Shown: positions 46,522 to 56,579 of the stretch, one piece after another
Layout of the letters: the number at the start of each line of letters is the position of its first letter
How positions within the stretch are numbered: position 1 is the stretch's first letter
Assembly: GCA_028716975.1 (NCBI GenBank)
Contig: JAQUOU010000008.1
Span: forward strand, 1 to 64,000
DNA from: Methylobacter sp.
GTDB lineage: Bacteria; Pseudomonadota; Gammaproteobacteria; Methylococcales; Methylomonadaceae
DNA: 64,000 nucleotides
Reading direction: 5' to 3'
Position numbers and translations under genes: made by a program
Notes under the pieces: model-generated
The model's input: only the letters and a program-made list of their open reading frames with translations
What the model was told of the DNA's origin: nothing
The model's database searches: none

Positions 46522-47256
46522 ATGATATCCATTGTTCTTTTTACTGATTTCGGTCCAGCAGGCCCTTATACCGGTCAAATGGAATCGGTAGTACGGCAAA
46601 TAGCGCCTGATATTCCTGTCATTAATCTTATAAGTAATGCGCCCGTCGCCAATCCTCGCTTAAGTTCCTATTTATTAGCTGCATTGCGGCATAGTTTTCC
46701 GGTAAACAGTATTTTTTTAACGGTGGTTGATCCGGGAGTTGGCACGGAGCGGAAGGCAGTGGTTTTGCATGCTGACAGGCAAATTTTTGTCGGGCCGGAT
46801 AATGGTTTATTAAATACTGTCGCAGTTCAATCTCGGAATACTCACTGGTCGGAAATTATCTGGCAACCTGCACACTGCTCGATGAGCTTTCACGGCCGGG
46901 ATATATTTGCTCCGATCGCGGCAAAACTGGCAATAAATGCGGCAGATGATTTATTGACACCTTTTAACAGAGAGGGTTTAAACGAGTGGCGTCCGGACTT
47001 ACCTGAAGTAATTTACTTCGATTATTATGGTAACGCGATAACAGGTTTACGTTATCAGGAAAAATTTGGGGACATGGCGTTAAGTATCAATGATAGCCTC
47101 ATCCGGCAGGCTGATATCTTCACTGCCGTCAAAGAGCATCATGCATTTTGGTATAAAAACTCCAGCGGTCTGGTAGAAATTGCGGTCAATAGAGGCAGTG
47201 CAGAACGCCAGCTTGATCTTAAGTTGGGGACACAGGTCAGTTTTCAGCTTATCTAG
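46522..47256 (+). CDS. SAM hydrolase/SAM-dependent halogenase family protein (DUF62), 244 aa
   Basis: Members of this fold attack S-adenosylmethionine with water (giving adenosine and methionine) or, in rare cases, halide. The motifs are V-L-F-T-D-F-G-P-A-G-P-Y-T-G-Q at 5-19, V-V-D-P-G-V-G-T-E-R-K-A-V at about 72-84, G-P-D-N-G-L-L at about 93-99, and F-H-G-R-D-I-F-A-P at about 123-131. The Asp, Arg and His triad of the hydroxide adenosyltransferases is retained in these blocks. GGGAG precedes the ATG and the gene is coupled to ttcA. Its role in the cell is not established. Confidence 0.92.
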   Translation: MISIVLFTDFGPAGPYTGQMESVVRQIAPDIPVINLISNAPVANPRLSSYLLAALRHSFPVNSIFLTVVDPGVGTERKAVVLHADRQIFVGPDNGLLNTVAVQSRNTHWSEIIWQPAHCSMSFHGRDIFAPIAAKLAINAADDLLTPFNREGLNEWRPDLPEVIYFDYYGNAITGLRYQEKFGDMALSINDSLIRQADIFTAVKEHHAFWYKNSSGLVEIAVNRGSAERQLDLKLGTQVSFQLI

Positions 47257-47317
47257 CCCGAGACTTCTATTTCCTTTAGACCAAAATCTCTATAAACAAT
47301 ACTAAAGCACTGAGTCT

Positions 47318-47977
47318 TTATTCCCTGCCTGATAAAAAAGGTACAAAGCTGACCGGCTCCACTTCTTCAAATTCATAACCCTTTTCTGTATGGACAACTC
47401 TCTGCAATGCCTGGTTCCCGACTTTGCCAATAGGGATAACCATAACGCCTCCGACTGCCATTTGCTGCAGCAGCATTTCCGGAATTTCAGAGGGAGCAGC
47501 AGAAACCAGAATGCCGTCAAACGGAGCATAATCCGGCCATCCCCAACCGCCATCACTGTGCAGGTAACTGACATTCTTAAGTTTCAATTCCCACAAATGG
47601 CCTTTCGCCTTTCTCTGCAAAGCCAAGATTCTTTCCACGGAATATACCCGGTCTACAAGCTGGGCCAGAATTGCTGTCTGATATCCACAGCCGGTACCTA
47701 TTTCAAGAACATTTCCCAAGCGGCCGGATTCCAGCAACAATTCCGTCATTTTGGCGACAATATAAGGCTGGGAAATAGTTTGATTGTGACCGATAGGTAA
47801 TGCCGTATCCTCATAAGCCCTACTCGCTAATGCTTCATCCATAAAGATATGCCTTGGCGTATTGCGCATAACATCCAAAACTTTATTGCTGGTAATACCT
47901 TGCTCCGATAACCGGGTAATCATACGCTCACGAGTCCTCCTTGACGTCATGCCTATTCCCTGCAGGGTTTGGTTCAT
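47318..47977 (-). CDS. pcm: Protein-L-isoaspartate O-methyltransferase, 219 aa
   Basis: Pcm repairs isoaspartyl residues in damaged proteins by methylation. The conserved blocks are [16 protein letters not shown] at about 61-76, [16 protein letters not shown] (SAM site, about 90-105), V-Y-S-V-E-R and [10 protein letters not shown]. Length is normal (208 in E. coli). Its ATG overlaps the surE stop (ATGA), the arrangement of many gammaproteobacteria. Confidence 0.97.
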   Translation of the reverse strand: MNQTLQGIGMTSRRTRERMITRLSEQGITSNKVLDVMRNTPRHIFMDEALASRAYEDTALPIGHNQTISQPYIVAKMTELLLESGRLGNVLEIGTGCGYQTAILAQLVDRVYSVERILALQRKAKGHLWELKLKNVSYLHSDGGWGWPDYAPFDGILVSAAPSEIPEMLLQQMAVGGVMVIPIGKVGNQALQRVVHTEKGYEFEEVEPVSFVPFLSGRE

Positions 47978-48729
47978 AAATCATTATCCTTGGGTAACCA
48001 TGCCATTAAGGCATTGATCCGATCATACCAGGTTAAGTCCAGTTGTAAGGGTGTAACTGAAACATAACCTGCATTTACTGCATAAAAATCCGTTCCAGGC
48101 CCGGCATCCTGTTCAGCCCCTGGCGGACCCACCCAGTAAATGGTGCGTCCGCGAGGATCCTTGCCTTTAATTACCGGCTCTGATTTATGCCGTTGTCCTA
48201 GGCGGGTTGCCTGATAGCCTTTTAAATTTTTAAGGGCTACATCCGGCACATTAACATTAAGAATAGTATCTTGCGGCAAAGGGTTCTTGATTAATTGCTG
48301 TAACAGGGTCACTGCAACATGCGCCGCTGTTTCAAAATAACCGGGATTAATGCCTGCCAAAGAAATCGCGACGGCCGGGAGGCCTAAAAAACGACCCTCG
48401 CTTGCAGCCGCGACAGTTCCTGAATAAAGTACGTCGTCACCCAGGTTTGCACCATGATTAATGCCGGCAAAAACCATATCAGGCTCTTTTTCCAGCAATC
48501 CGGTTATAGCCAAATGCACGCAGTCAGTTGGGGTGCCGTCTACTTTAATAAACCCGTTGTCCGCACTATAAGCACGTAAAGGCATTTCCAGTGTTAAGGA
48601 ATTACTGGCGGCGCTACGGTTTCTATCGGGCGCCACTACCGAGATTTCGGCATATCCACTCAATGCGTTCGCTAATGCAGAAAGGCCTTCAGCCAAGTAG
48701 CCGTCATCATTACTTAACAAAATGTGCAT
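47974..48729 (-). CDS. surE: 5'/3'-nucleotidase SurE, 251 aa
   Basis: SurE is a metal-dependent nucleoside monophosphate phosphatase linked to stationary-phase survival. The start [11 protein letters not shown] (metal aspartates) is diagnostic. [12 protein letters not shown] and [23 protein letters not shown] are the other two family blocks. The ATG at 48729 is used; an in-frame TTG two codons before it is not needed. It diverges from the Smr gene and is coupled to pcm. Confidence 0.97.
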   Translation of the reverse strand: MHILLSNDDGYLAEGLSALANALSGYAEISVVAPDRNRSAASNSLTLEMPLRAYSADNGFIKVDGTPTDCVHLAITGLLEKEPDMVFAGINHGANLGDDVLYSGTVAAASEGRFLGLPAVAISLAGINPGYFETAAHVAVTLLQQLIKNPLPQDTILNVNVPDVALKNLKGYQATRLGQRHKSEPVIKGKDPRGRTIYWVGPPGAEQDAGPGTDFYAVNAGYVSVTPLQLDLTWYDRINALMAWLPKDNDL

Positions 48730-48803
48730 TACCAATCGCTCTGAAACAAAATAAGCTATAAAATCAATTATCTTAGCAACAATAACTTACAAAATCAGCT
48801 TTC

Positions 48804-49373
48804 GTGGTAAAAAAAACCGTTCCTTCAAAAGATAGTGAATTATTCCGCCTTTCTATCGGTAAAGTTGATCCTGTAAAAAAGGATAAGGTTTCGTTAAAAA
48901 AAGAGGAGAGGCCCAAGCCCTTTCCTAAGTCGCAAGCTATTGACATGGAAGATCATTTAATCAGCACGAGTGAAACTGATATCGAAAAAGTCAGCCTTGA
49001 AGATATCATGAGCTTTTTAGCGCCGGGGCTACAAAAAAATATTTTAAAAAAACTGCGCCAAGGCTATTTTGACCTGAATGCGGAAATTGATCTGCACGGC
49101 CTCAACAGCGCTGAAGCCAAACGCCAATTGCTGAATTTTCTGCATGGATGTGTAGAAGATGGTTTTCGCTGTGTGCTCATCGTTCACGGCAAAGGCTATC
49201 GCTCTCCTGACAACCATCCCATTTTGAAGAATAACCTTAATTTGTGGCTTAGACAGCACAAGGACGTTCAGGCTTTTTGCTCCGCGCCGCCCAAACACGG
49301 CGGAACCGGCGCATTGTTTGCGTTATTACAATTATCGGACAAGTATGATAGCCAGGGCGATACTGAATATTAA
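48804..49373 (+). CDS. Smr-domain protein (SmrB/YfcN type), 189 aa
   Basis: The C-terminal Smr domain shows E-I-D-L-H-G-L-N-S-A-E-A-K-R-Q-L at about 93-108, V-L-I-V-H-G-K-G-Y-R-S at about 124-134, and the final C-S-A-P-P-K-H-G-G-T-G-A-L. In E. coli the related SmrB cleaves mRNA between collided ribosomes. The N-terminal 80 residues are Lys-rich and probably flexible, as in SmrB. The start is a GTG at 48804. It is divergent from surE. Confidence 0.9.
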   Translation: MVKKTVPSKDSELFRLSIGKVDPVKKDKVSLKKEERPKPFPKSQAIDMEDHLISTSETDIEKVSLEDIMSFLAPGLQKNILKKLRQGYFDLNAEIDLHGLNSAEAKRQLLNFLHGCVEDGFRCVLIVHGKGYRSPDNHPILKNNLNLWLRQHKDVQAFCSAPPKHGGTGALFALLQLSDKYDSQGDTEY

Positions 49374-49555
49374 TAAACAACAGTAATAAATGAACCATAC
49401 AAATAAAAATAGTTGTTGCTTTTCGGCAGTAATCAATGGTTTTCTTTCATTAAAATATCGACCATGTAGTTTTGTACATTTAATGGTATTGTTATCAATT
49501 GAGCTTATTCAATCGTTTGTGACCCAACTAATAAATAATAATTAAGGAGATAATC

Positions 49556-50374
49556 ATGTCATTTTTCACGTCATTCACAAAAAACGCCAAACTCAATTCT
49601 ACAATCAAGCAAACAGCTGAGGCGCGTAAAAGCGAGGGCAGTAAAGCGGACCAATTATTTAAAAGCATCTATAAGAGCTATGCAGAAATCCTGGGCGGCG
49701 ATTCTCTGCGTGCTCAAGCGTTATATAACTGGGGATTTGCTTTATTGCATCAGGCAAAAACCAAGACCGGGGATGAGGCCGCCAGGATTTATCAGGACGC
49801 CATTGATAAATTTTCTTTTTGCATGCTTATCGAACCCAATTATCTTGCAGCTACAATCGATGGCGGAGTTGCTTTTATGGATTTGGCCCGGCTTAAGGCC
49901 GTTAATTCCAACGATGACTTGTATGAAAAAGCCAGGAAGCAATTTGAAAAAGCCAATGCCATTCAAGCCGGAACAGCTTCCTATAACCTGGCCTGTATTT
50001 ATGGGTTGCGAGGCGATAAGGAAGCGTGCCTGAAAGCTTTGGAAAACTCCCGGGATAAAGGCAGTTTGCCGGAAACTGCCGATATCCTTGCAGATCCGGA
50101 TATGGGCAGTGTTAAAGATCAAGCGTGGTTCGTAGAATTTATAGAATCATTAAATAAAAAATCCGAAGCTGTTGCTGAAAGTAAAGAGGCAGTGGTGGAA
50201 GAATTGCCTGCGCAATCAATAAAAGAACAAACGCAACAGACAGAAGTTATCGTTGAAGAAAAAGTTCCGGAGACTGGAGAGGCAATTCGTGTGGGTACGG
50301 TAGAAGAACAAAAACCGGCAGAAACGGTTGATAGTAATAAAGAAACAATTTCAGAAGCAGAAAAATCCGGGTAA
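49556..50374 (+). CDS. TPR-like repeat protein of unknown function, 272 aa
   Basis: Residues about 25-180 show helical repeats of TPR type, for example A-Q-A-L-Y-N-W-G-F-A-L-L-H-Q-A, Y-Q-D-A-I-D-K-F and A-S-Y-N-L-A-C-I-Y-G-L-R-G-D-K-E-A-C. The last 70 residues are low-complexity, rich in Glu, Val, Lys and Thr, and probably unstructured. No signal peptide is seen, so it should be cytoplasmic. AAGGAG sits 7 bases before the ATG. Similar proteins occur in methanotrophs and other gammaproteobacteria, but I know no function. It stands alone, and its stop is 56 bases from the convergent membrane gene. Confidence 0.85.
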   Translation: MSFFTSFTKNAKLNSTIKQTAEARKSEGSKADQLFKSIYKSYAEILGGDSLRAQALYNWGFALLHQAKTKTGDEAARIYQDAIDKFSFCMLIEPNYLAATIDGGVAFMDLARLKAVNSNDDLYEKARKQFEKANAIQAGTASYNLACIYGLRGDKEACLKALENSRDKGSLPETADILADPDMGSVKDQAWFVEFIESLNKKSEAVAESKEAVVEELPAQSIKEQTQQTEVIVEEKVPETGEAIRVGTVEEQKPAETVDSNKETISEAEKSG

Positions 50375-50430
50375 TAACCTCTTCAGTTTAGAGAGAGTAT
50401 TGCGGCAACTTGGTGAAGTGCGGTATTGGC

Positions 50431-50886
50431 TTATAACCAACGCCGCACCTTGGCTTTGTAGGATCGAAATACATCTTGAAATAGTGCTTCCAGTGCCTTT
50501 TCTTCAGGCGCTATCTGAAACCTGTTCATGTAAATAATAAATACAGGGATAAAAATATAGGAAAGTAAATTCGATAAAAAAACCGCCCAGCCGAGAAGAA
50601 TCAGCAGGAAACCCAAATATATAGGATTTCGCGTGACTTTATAAATACCCTCCACCACCAGGGAAGAAGCCGAGTCAGGCGTCATGGGATTAAGAGTGGT
50701 TTTAGCCTGAAGAAACGAAAAGATTCCCAGACTCGTTACGGTTATTCCGGCAATTACCAGAAACCCATACACCAAAGCGCGTCCTGGAAAAATAAAAGTA
50801 AATTCAGGGGCTGCAATCGAAATAAGCCGCATTAAGGCGGCGGCAATTAAGACAATGGCGGCCGGGGGGATTTTTAACTCAAGCAT
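50431..50886 (-). CDS. Isoprenylcysteine carboxyl methyltransferase-like membrane protein, 151 aa
   Basis: A small integral membrane protein with four to five hydrophobic helices. The C-terminal signature V-V-E-G-I-Y-K-V-T-R-N-P-I-Y-L-G-F (about 78-94) and the later E-E-K-A-L-E-A-L-F-Q-D-V-F-R-S-Y-K are those of the PEMT/ICMT phospholipid or isoprenylcysteine methyltransferase fold, where R-N-P-x-Y and the E-E pair contact SAM. The natural substrate in bacteria is generally unknown. The ATG at 50886 follows directly on an in-frame TTG. Confidence 0.88.
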   Translation of the reverse strand: MLELKIPPAAIVLIAAALMRLISIAAPEFTFIFPGRALVYGFLVIAGITVTSLGIFSFLQAKTTLNPMTPDSASSLVVEGIYKVTRNPIYLGFLLILLGWAVFLSNLLSYIFIPVFIIYMNRFQIAPEEKALEALFQDVFRSYKAKVRRWL

Positions 50887-51016
50887 CAATTTAAACCAGG
50901 TACGCTAAATGGACTTTCCCTGTAGGATATTTATTAATTAACCCGATGGCAAGCTGCTTTTAAAATTTGCGATTCAGCCGGTCCTGATTGACAAGTTAAT
51001 TTGAAAGTCCCATTAC

Positions 51017-51206
51017 CCTAAAATCCGCAGTTGGAGTGTGTGAAAGCCGTTCGTGCTGAGCCCTTCGACTAGGCTCAGGAGAGCCCTGTCGAAGCATGAA
51101 CGGCTTTCACAGGCTCACCCATTGGGTGAGCATTCCAAAACCCCGCTCACCCTTCGACAGACTCAGTGCGAACGGAATTTTGGAATGCTCAACTGCGGAT
51201 TTTAGG
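51017..51206. repeat. 190-bp palindromic element built from the dispersed repeat family, site 8
   Basis: CCTAAAATCCGCAGTTG at 51017-51033 returns as its exact complement at 51190-51206. Inside are a 12-bp pair (TGAAAGCCGTTC at 51041-51052 and its complement at 51098-51109), the family words (TTCGTGCTGAGCCC, CTCAGGAGAGCC, TGTCGAAG) and a small palindrome GCTCACCCATTGGGTGAGC. It lies in the 617-bp gap before adk. The remaining gap (51207-51503) is AT-rich and must hold the adk promoter; nothing else was recognised. Confidence 0.88.
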
Positions 51207-51503
51207 ATTACGGGATGTTTTCCCGGAGTTGGATACATTTAATAGTGCCCGTTGAATATCAAGCAGTAATAAATTTGAAAGCTTATCTTCTTCATATTGT
51301 ATTTAAAGCCTTGTCTCAAAAAGTATTGCTCCACAGGCCGTGAAACTATCGTTTTTTTTACAAGAGATAAAATGCGATGTGTTATAAAATGTGCAGTTAT
51401 TCATTTATTCCGCCGTAAAATATGACTATTTGTTTTGTGGCGCATAAGTGCATGTACTTAAAACAATAATTAGTTGTCCTGGCGACACACTTGGAGTCAT
51501 TGA

Positions 51504-52142
<639 letters not shown>

Positions 52143-52250
52143 AATAAATGATTGCAAGGCGAGTTCATTGGTCATGGGTGATTAAAGTGCACTCTACAGT
52201 TGCATGTTACTTTTATAGCTGCGTATGCGGCATAACCTTACTGGAAAGCT

Positions 52251-53672
52251 ATGCCAGGTAAAACATTGTATGACAAATTATGGGAAGATCATGTCGTCTT
52301 TACTGAAGATGACGGCTCTTCACTTATTTATATAGACCGGCATCTTGTGCATGAGGTCACTTCTCCGCAAGCATTTGAAGGTCTTCGGCTGGCTGGTAGA
52401 AGGCCTTGGCGCCAATCCAGGAATCTCGCTGTGGCTGATCATAATGTGCCCACTACGGACAGAGATAAAGGTATTACTGATCCGGTATCGCGTTTACAGG
52501 TCGAAACACTGGATAATAATTGTGCTGAATTCGGCATTACCGAATTTGCCATGACCGATGCACGTCAAGGCATCGTGCATGTGATTGGCCCGGAGCAGGG
52601 CGCAACTTTACCGGGCATGACCGTGGTATGCGGCGATTCCCATACATCAACGCATGGCGCGTTCGGCGCTTTGGCGTTTGGCATCGGTACTTCGGAAGTT
52701 GAACATGTGCTGGCTACGCAATGTTTAACCCAGAAAAAAGCCAAAAACCTGTTGATTAAAGTTAACGGACAAGCCGGTGCAGGCGTTACCGCAAAAGATA
52801 TCGTACTGGCAATTATCGGTAAAATCGGCACCGCCGGCGGCAACGGTTACACGATTGAATTCGCAGGGACAGCCATTCGAGATTTATCCATGGAAGGCCG
52901 CATGACTGTCTGTAATATGGCAATAGAAGCAGGCGCCCGCGCCGGTCTTATTGCCGTCGATGAGGTGACTATCGACTATTGCCGGAACCGGCCTTATGCG
53001 CCCAAAGGTGACCATCAATTTATGGCCGAACGCCTTTGGCAAAAGCTGCATTCCGATGAGGATGCCGTGTTTGATAAAGTGGTAGAGCTGGATGCGTCCT
53101 CAATTAAACCTCAAGTGACCTGGGGAACCTCGCCTGAACTGGTTGTTTCCGTAGATGAAAGTATTCCTGATCCTGCCCTGGAGCCTGATGCAGTAAAACA
53201 GCAAGGCATGATGAGGGCTTTGGAATATATGAATCTGAAAGCGGGGCAGGCGATTACTGATATAACTCTGGACAAGGTTTTTATCGGTTCATGCACCAAT
53301 TCCAGGATCGAAGACCTTAGAGCCGCTGCGGCTGTAGCAAAAGGTAAAAAACTGGCGGATAACATTAAGTTAGCGTTGGTTGTGCCGGGCTCCGGTTTAG
53401 TCAAACATCAGGCGGAAGCGGAAGGGTTGGACAAGATTTTTACGGCAGCAGGTTTTGAATGGCGGGAGCCGGGCTGCTCCATGTGTCTTGCCATGAATGC
53501 AGACCGGTTGGAGGAAGGCGAACGTTGCGCTTCGACATCCAACAGGAATTTTGAAGGCCGGCAGGGTTATGGCGGCCGTACGCATCTTGTCAGTCCTGCA
53601 ATGGCGGCCGCAGCGGCTATTGCCGGGCATTTTGTTGATGTGAGTTCCGTTGGGGAGGGGCAACAACCATGA
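52251..53672 (+). CDS. leuC: 3-isopropylmalate dehydratase large subunit, 473 aa
   Basis: LeuC with LeuD isomerises 2- to 3-isopropylmalate in leucine synthesis, using a 4Fe-4S cluster. The cluster cysteines are in F-I-G-S-C-T-N-S-R (about 347) and G-C-S-M-C-L-A-M-N (about 407-410). The start [13 protein letters not shown] is standard, and [19 protein letters not shown] is intact. Length is normal (466). It overlaps leuD by four bases. No leader peptide with a run of Leu codons was found upstream. Confidence 0.98.
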   Translation: MPGKTLYDKLWEDHVVFTEDDGSSLIYIDRHLVHEVTSPQAFEGLRLAGRRPWRQSRNLAVADHNVPTTDRDKGITDPVSRLQVETLDNNCAEFGITEFAMTDARQGIVHVIGPEQGATLPGMTVVCGDSHTSTHGAFGALAFGIGTSEVEHVLATQCLTQKKAKNLLIKVNGQAGAGVTAKDIVLAIIGKIGTAGGNGYTIEFAGTAIRDLSMEGRMTVCNMAIEAGARAGLIAVDEVTIDYCRNRPYAPKGDHQFMAERLWQKLHSDEDAVFDKVVELDASSIKPQVTWGTSPELVVSVDESIPDPALEPDAVKQQGMMRALEYMNLKAGQAITDITLDKVFIGSCTNSRIEDLRAAAAVAKGKKLADNIKLALVVPGSGLVKHQAEAEGLDKIFTAAGFEWREPGCSMCLAMNADRLEEGERCASTSNRNFEGRQGYGGRTHLVSPAMAAAAAIAGHFVDVSSVGEGQQP

Positions 53673-54304
53673 GAGCATTTACTAAAATGACGGCCTTGGT
53701 CGCTCCTTTGGATAGAGCCAATATCGATACCGACGCCATTATTCCGAAACAGTTTTTAAAATCAATTCGACGCGCCGGTTTTGGTCCGTATTTATTTGAC
53801 GAGTGGCGCTATCTGGATCATGGAGAGCCTGACATGGATTGCACGCATCGCCCGGTCAATAAAGACTTTGTGCTTAATAAACCCGAATATCAGGGTGCGG
53901 AAATTCTCTTAACCCGGGAAAATTTCGGTTGCGGTTCTTCGCGGGAGCATGCGCCCTGGGCTTTGGAGGATTTTGGTTTTAGAGCCATTATTGCGCCGGG
54001 TTTTGCCGATATCTTTTATAACAACTGCTTTAAGAACGGCTTATTGCCCATTGTCTTGAATGCGCAAATCGTTGATGGCTTGTTTAAAGAGCTGATTGAG
54101 GGATACCGGTTGACCATCGACCTGGAAACGCAAAAAATTACTACGCCCAGCGATAAGTCAATTAATTTTGATATTGATGAAAACCGGAAATACCGTCTGC
54201 TGAACGGGTTGGATGATATTGCTTTATCGCTACAGCATGCCGACAAGATCAGGGCTTATGAAGCTGAACGCGCCAAGAGGGCGCCGTGGTTGTTTGTGGA
54301 TTGA
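53669..54304 (+). CDS. leuD: 3-isopropylmalate dehydratase small subunit, 211 aa
   Basis: LeuD supplies the swivelling domain of the isomerase. It shows [13 protein letters not shown] at about 19-31, [11 protein letters not shown] near 39-49, [13 protein letters not shown] at about 85-97, and [14 protein letters not shown] near 112-123. Length is typical (201). The ATGA overlap with leuC indicates coupled translation of the two subunits. Confidence 0.98.
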   Translation: MRAFTKMTALVAPLDRANIDTDAIIPKQFLKSIRRAGFGPYLFDEWRYLDHGEPDMDCTHRPVNKDFVLNKPEYQGAEILLTRENFGCGSSREHAPWALEDFGFRAIIAPGFADIFYNNCFKNGLLPIVLNAQIVDGLFKELIEGYRLTIDLETQKITTPSDKSINFDIDENRKYRLLNGLDDIALSLQHADKIRAYEAERAKRAPWLFVD

Positions 54305-54410
54305 TCAGTTAGTCCGGTAGAAGTTACATCCCGAAGAACGAATATTAAACTTCGTGGTCTCTATATTTTTCATGGTAGGTTAGAGTAAGCATTAAAAGGT
54401 TTAACAAGAC

Positions 54411-55493
54411 ATGACAAAGAAAATTGCAGTTTTACCTGGAGACGGCATAGGGCCTGAAATTGTTGCCGAAGCAATTAAAGTGCTGGATTGGTTGAATTCA
54501 ACTATGAACCTGGGCCTGGTTTTTGAAAAAGGATTGATTGGCGGTGCTGCTTATGATGTTTATGGGACACCATTTCCTGAACAAACCATAGCGCTGGTAG
54601 AACAGGCTGATGCCATTCTGCTGGGTGCCGTCGGCGGGCCAAAATGGGAATCCCTGGATATTTCAGTGCGTCCGGAAAAAGGCTTATTAGGACTACGATC
54701 AGAATTGCAATTATTCGCAAATTTGCGCCCGGCGATTTTATATCCGCAACTGGTTGGCGCTTCAACTTTAAAACCCGAAGTGGTTTCCGGCCTGGATATT
54801 ATGATTGTGCGCGAACTGACCGGCGGTATTTATTTCGGTCAGCCGCGTGGGATAAGACTCTTGGAAAATGGCGAAAGGCAGGGCTTTAATACGCTGGTAT
54901 ATAGTGAATCGGAAATACGGCGCATTGCTCATTCCGCTTTTCAGATTGCCCGAAAAAGAAATCATCGAGTGTGTTCTGTTGATAAGGCAAATGTTCTGGA
55001 ATGTACCGAATTATGGCGCGAAGTAGTGACTGAAACAGGAAAGCAGTACCCCGATGTGGAGCTCAGTCATATGTATGTCGATAACGCTTCCATGCAACTG
55101 GTACGCGCGCCCAAACAGTTTGATGTGATGGTTACCACGAATATGTTTGGCGATATTCTCTCTGATACGGCGGCTATGTTGACGGGTTCTATCGGCATGC
55201 TGCCGTCGGCGTCTCTCGATGCTAACGGTAAAGGCATGTATGAGCCTATTCACGGCTCAGCGCCTGATATTGCCGGTAAAGGCATTGCCAATCCATTGGC
55301 AACTATTCTGTCAGCGGCGATGATGTTGCGTTATACCTTTAACCATGTCGAGGCGGCGGCTTGTATCGAAAAAGCAGTGAATGACGCCCTGGATGCCAAG
55401 GTCCGAACGGCTGATATTTATTCCGATGGCATGCAAAAAGTCAGCACCTCGCAAATGGGTGATGCGGTGGTTTCAGCTTTAACAAAAAGGTAA
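54411..55493 (+). CDS. leuB: 3-isopropylmalate dehydrogenase, 360 aa
   Basis: LeuB oxidises and decarboxylates 3-isopropylmalate with NAD+. The start [14 protein letters not shown] is standard. [10 protein letters not shown] and the substrate arginines around [15 protein letters not shown] are kept. The metal site lies in [10 protein letters not shown], and G-S-A-P-D-I-A-G appears near the end. Length is normal. It follows leuD after 106 bases and precedes asd by 6 bases. Confidence 0.98.
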   Translation: MTKKIAVLPGDGIGPEIVAEAIKVLDWLNSTMNLGLVFEKGLIGGAAYDVYGTPFPEQTIALVEQADAILLGAVGGPKWESLDISVRPEKGLLGLRSELQLFANLRPAILYPQLVGASTLKPEVVSGLDIMIVRELTGGIYFGQPRGIRLLENGERQGFNTLVYSESEIRRIAHSAFQIARKRNHRVCSVDKANVLECTELWREVVTETGKQYPDVELSHMYVDNASMQLVRAPKQFDVMVTTNMFGDILSDTAAMLTGSIGMLPSASLDANGKGMYEPIHGSAPDIAGKGIANPLATILSAAMMLRYTFNHVEAAACIEKAVNDALDAKVRTADIYSDGMQKVSTSQMGDAVVSALTKR

Positions 55494-55499
55494 AAATAA

Positions 55500-56522
55500 A
55501 TGAAAAAAGTTTATAACGTTGCGGTTGTTGGCGCGACGGGTGCAGTAGGCGAAGCCATGTTGTCCATTCTTGAAGAGAGAAATTTTCCTGTAGGTGAAGT
55601 TTATGCTTTAGCCAGCAGTAATTCAGCGGGTAAAAGAATTCCATTTAAAGGCGGATCTTTAATAGTACAGGATTTGGCGACTTTTGATTTTTCCAGGGCG
55701 CAAATTGGTTTATTTTCTCCAGGCGCATCTGTTTCCGAAATATATGCGCCAAAAGCCGCTGCTGCCGGTTGTATAGTTATCGATAATACATCACAGTTTC
55801 GCTATGACGATGATATTCCTCTGGTCGTGCCGGAAGTTAATCCTGAAAAAATCGCTGACTATAAAAACCGGGGCATTATCGCCAATCCCAATTGTTCAAC
55901 TATTCAGATGCTGGTAGCTTTAAAGCCCATTTATGATGCGGTGGGGATAGCCAGGATCAATGTGTGCACTTATCAGGCTGTTTCCGGCACGGGCAAGGAG
56001 GCCATAGAAGAGCTGGGCAGGCAAACGGCTAATCTTCTCAATTTGCAAGCTATTGTCCCCAGCGTCTACCCAAAGCAGATTGCTTTCAATGTGTTGCCGC
56101 AGATTGATGTTTTTATGGATAACGGCTATACCAAGGAAGAAATGAAAATGGTTTGGGAAACTCAAAAAATTCTCGGTGACAGCAATATTAAAGTCAATGC
56201 AACTGCCGTTAGGGTTCCGGTATTTTACGGTCATTCCGAGGCTGTGCATATCGAGACCCTGGAAAAAATTGATGCAGCTGCGGTAAGAGCCTTGCTTGAG
56301 AAAGCCCCCGGCGTAACCGTTATGGATGAGCGTAAAGACGGCGGCTACCCGACGGCGGTCACTGAGTCATCAGGTCACGATGATGTGTTTGTCGGACGTA
56401 TCAGGGAAGATATATCGCATCCTCAAGGAATTGATTTATGGGTGGTCGGCGATAATGTTCGAAAAGGCGCGGCCCTAAACAGTGTGCAAATAGCGGAAGC
56501 GCTGGTAAAAAATTACATCTAG
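55500..56522 (+). CDS. asd: Aspartate-semialdehyde dehydrogenase, 340 aa
   Basis: Asd makes aspartate semialdehyde from aspartyl phosphate, the branch point to lysine, threonine, methionine and diaminopimelate. The NADP motif V-V-G-A-T-G-A-V-G-E-A-M is at 9-20 and the active-site Cys in N-P-N-C-S-T-I-Q-M (about 131). Y-Q-A-V-S-G-T-G-K-E-A and R-V-P-V-F-Y-G-H-S-E fit the USG/Pseudomonas branch of the family, which often lies between leuB and fimV as here. The gene is 6 bases from leuB. Confidence 0.97.
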   Translation: MKKVYNVAVVGATGAVGEAMLSILEERNFPVGEVYALASSNSAGKRIPFKGGSLIVQDLATFDFSRAQIGLFSPGASVSEIYAPKAAAAGCIVIDNTSQFRYDDDIPLVVPEVNPEKIADYKNRGIIANPNCSTIQMLVALKPIYDAVGIARINVCTYQAVSGTGKEAIEELGRQTANLLNLQAIVPSVYPKQIAFNVLPQIDVFMDNGYTKEEMKMVWETQKILGDSNIKVNATAVRVPVFYGHSEAVHIETLEKIDAAAVRALLEKAPGVTVMDERKDGGYPTAVTESSGHDDVFVGRIREDISHPQGIDLWVVGDNVRKGAALNSVQIAEALVKNYI

Positions 56523-56579
56523 ACTAAGCTTACTTTATATTTGACTGCCCTTGTGGTAACTGGTGTGAAGGAGAGCTAC

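Noticed and set aside
52143..52250. Leucine attenuator before leuC
   Set aside because: No leader peptide with consecutive Leu codons and no terminator hairpin were found in the 108 bases.
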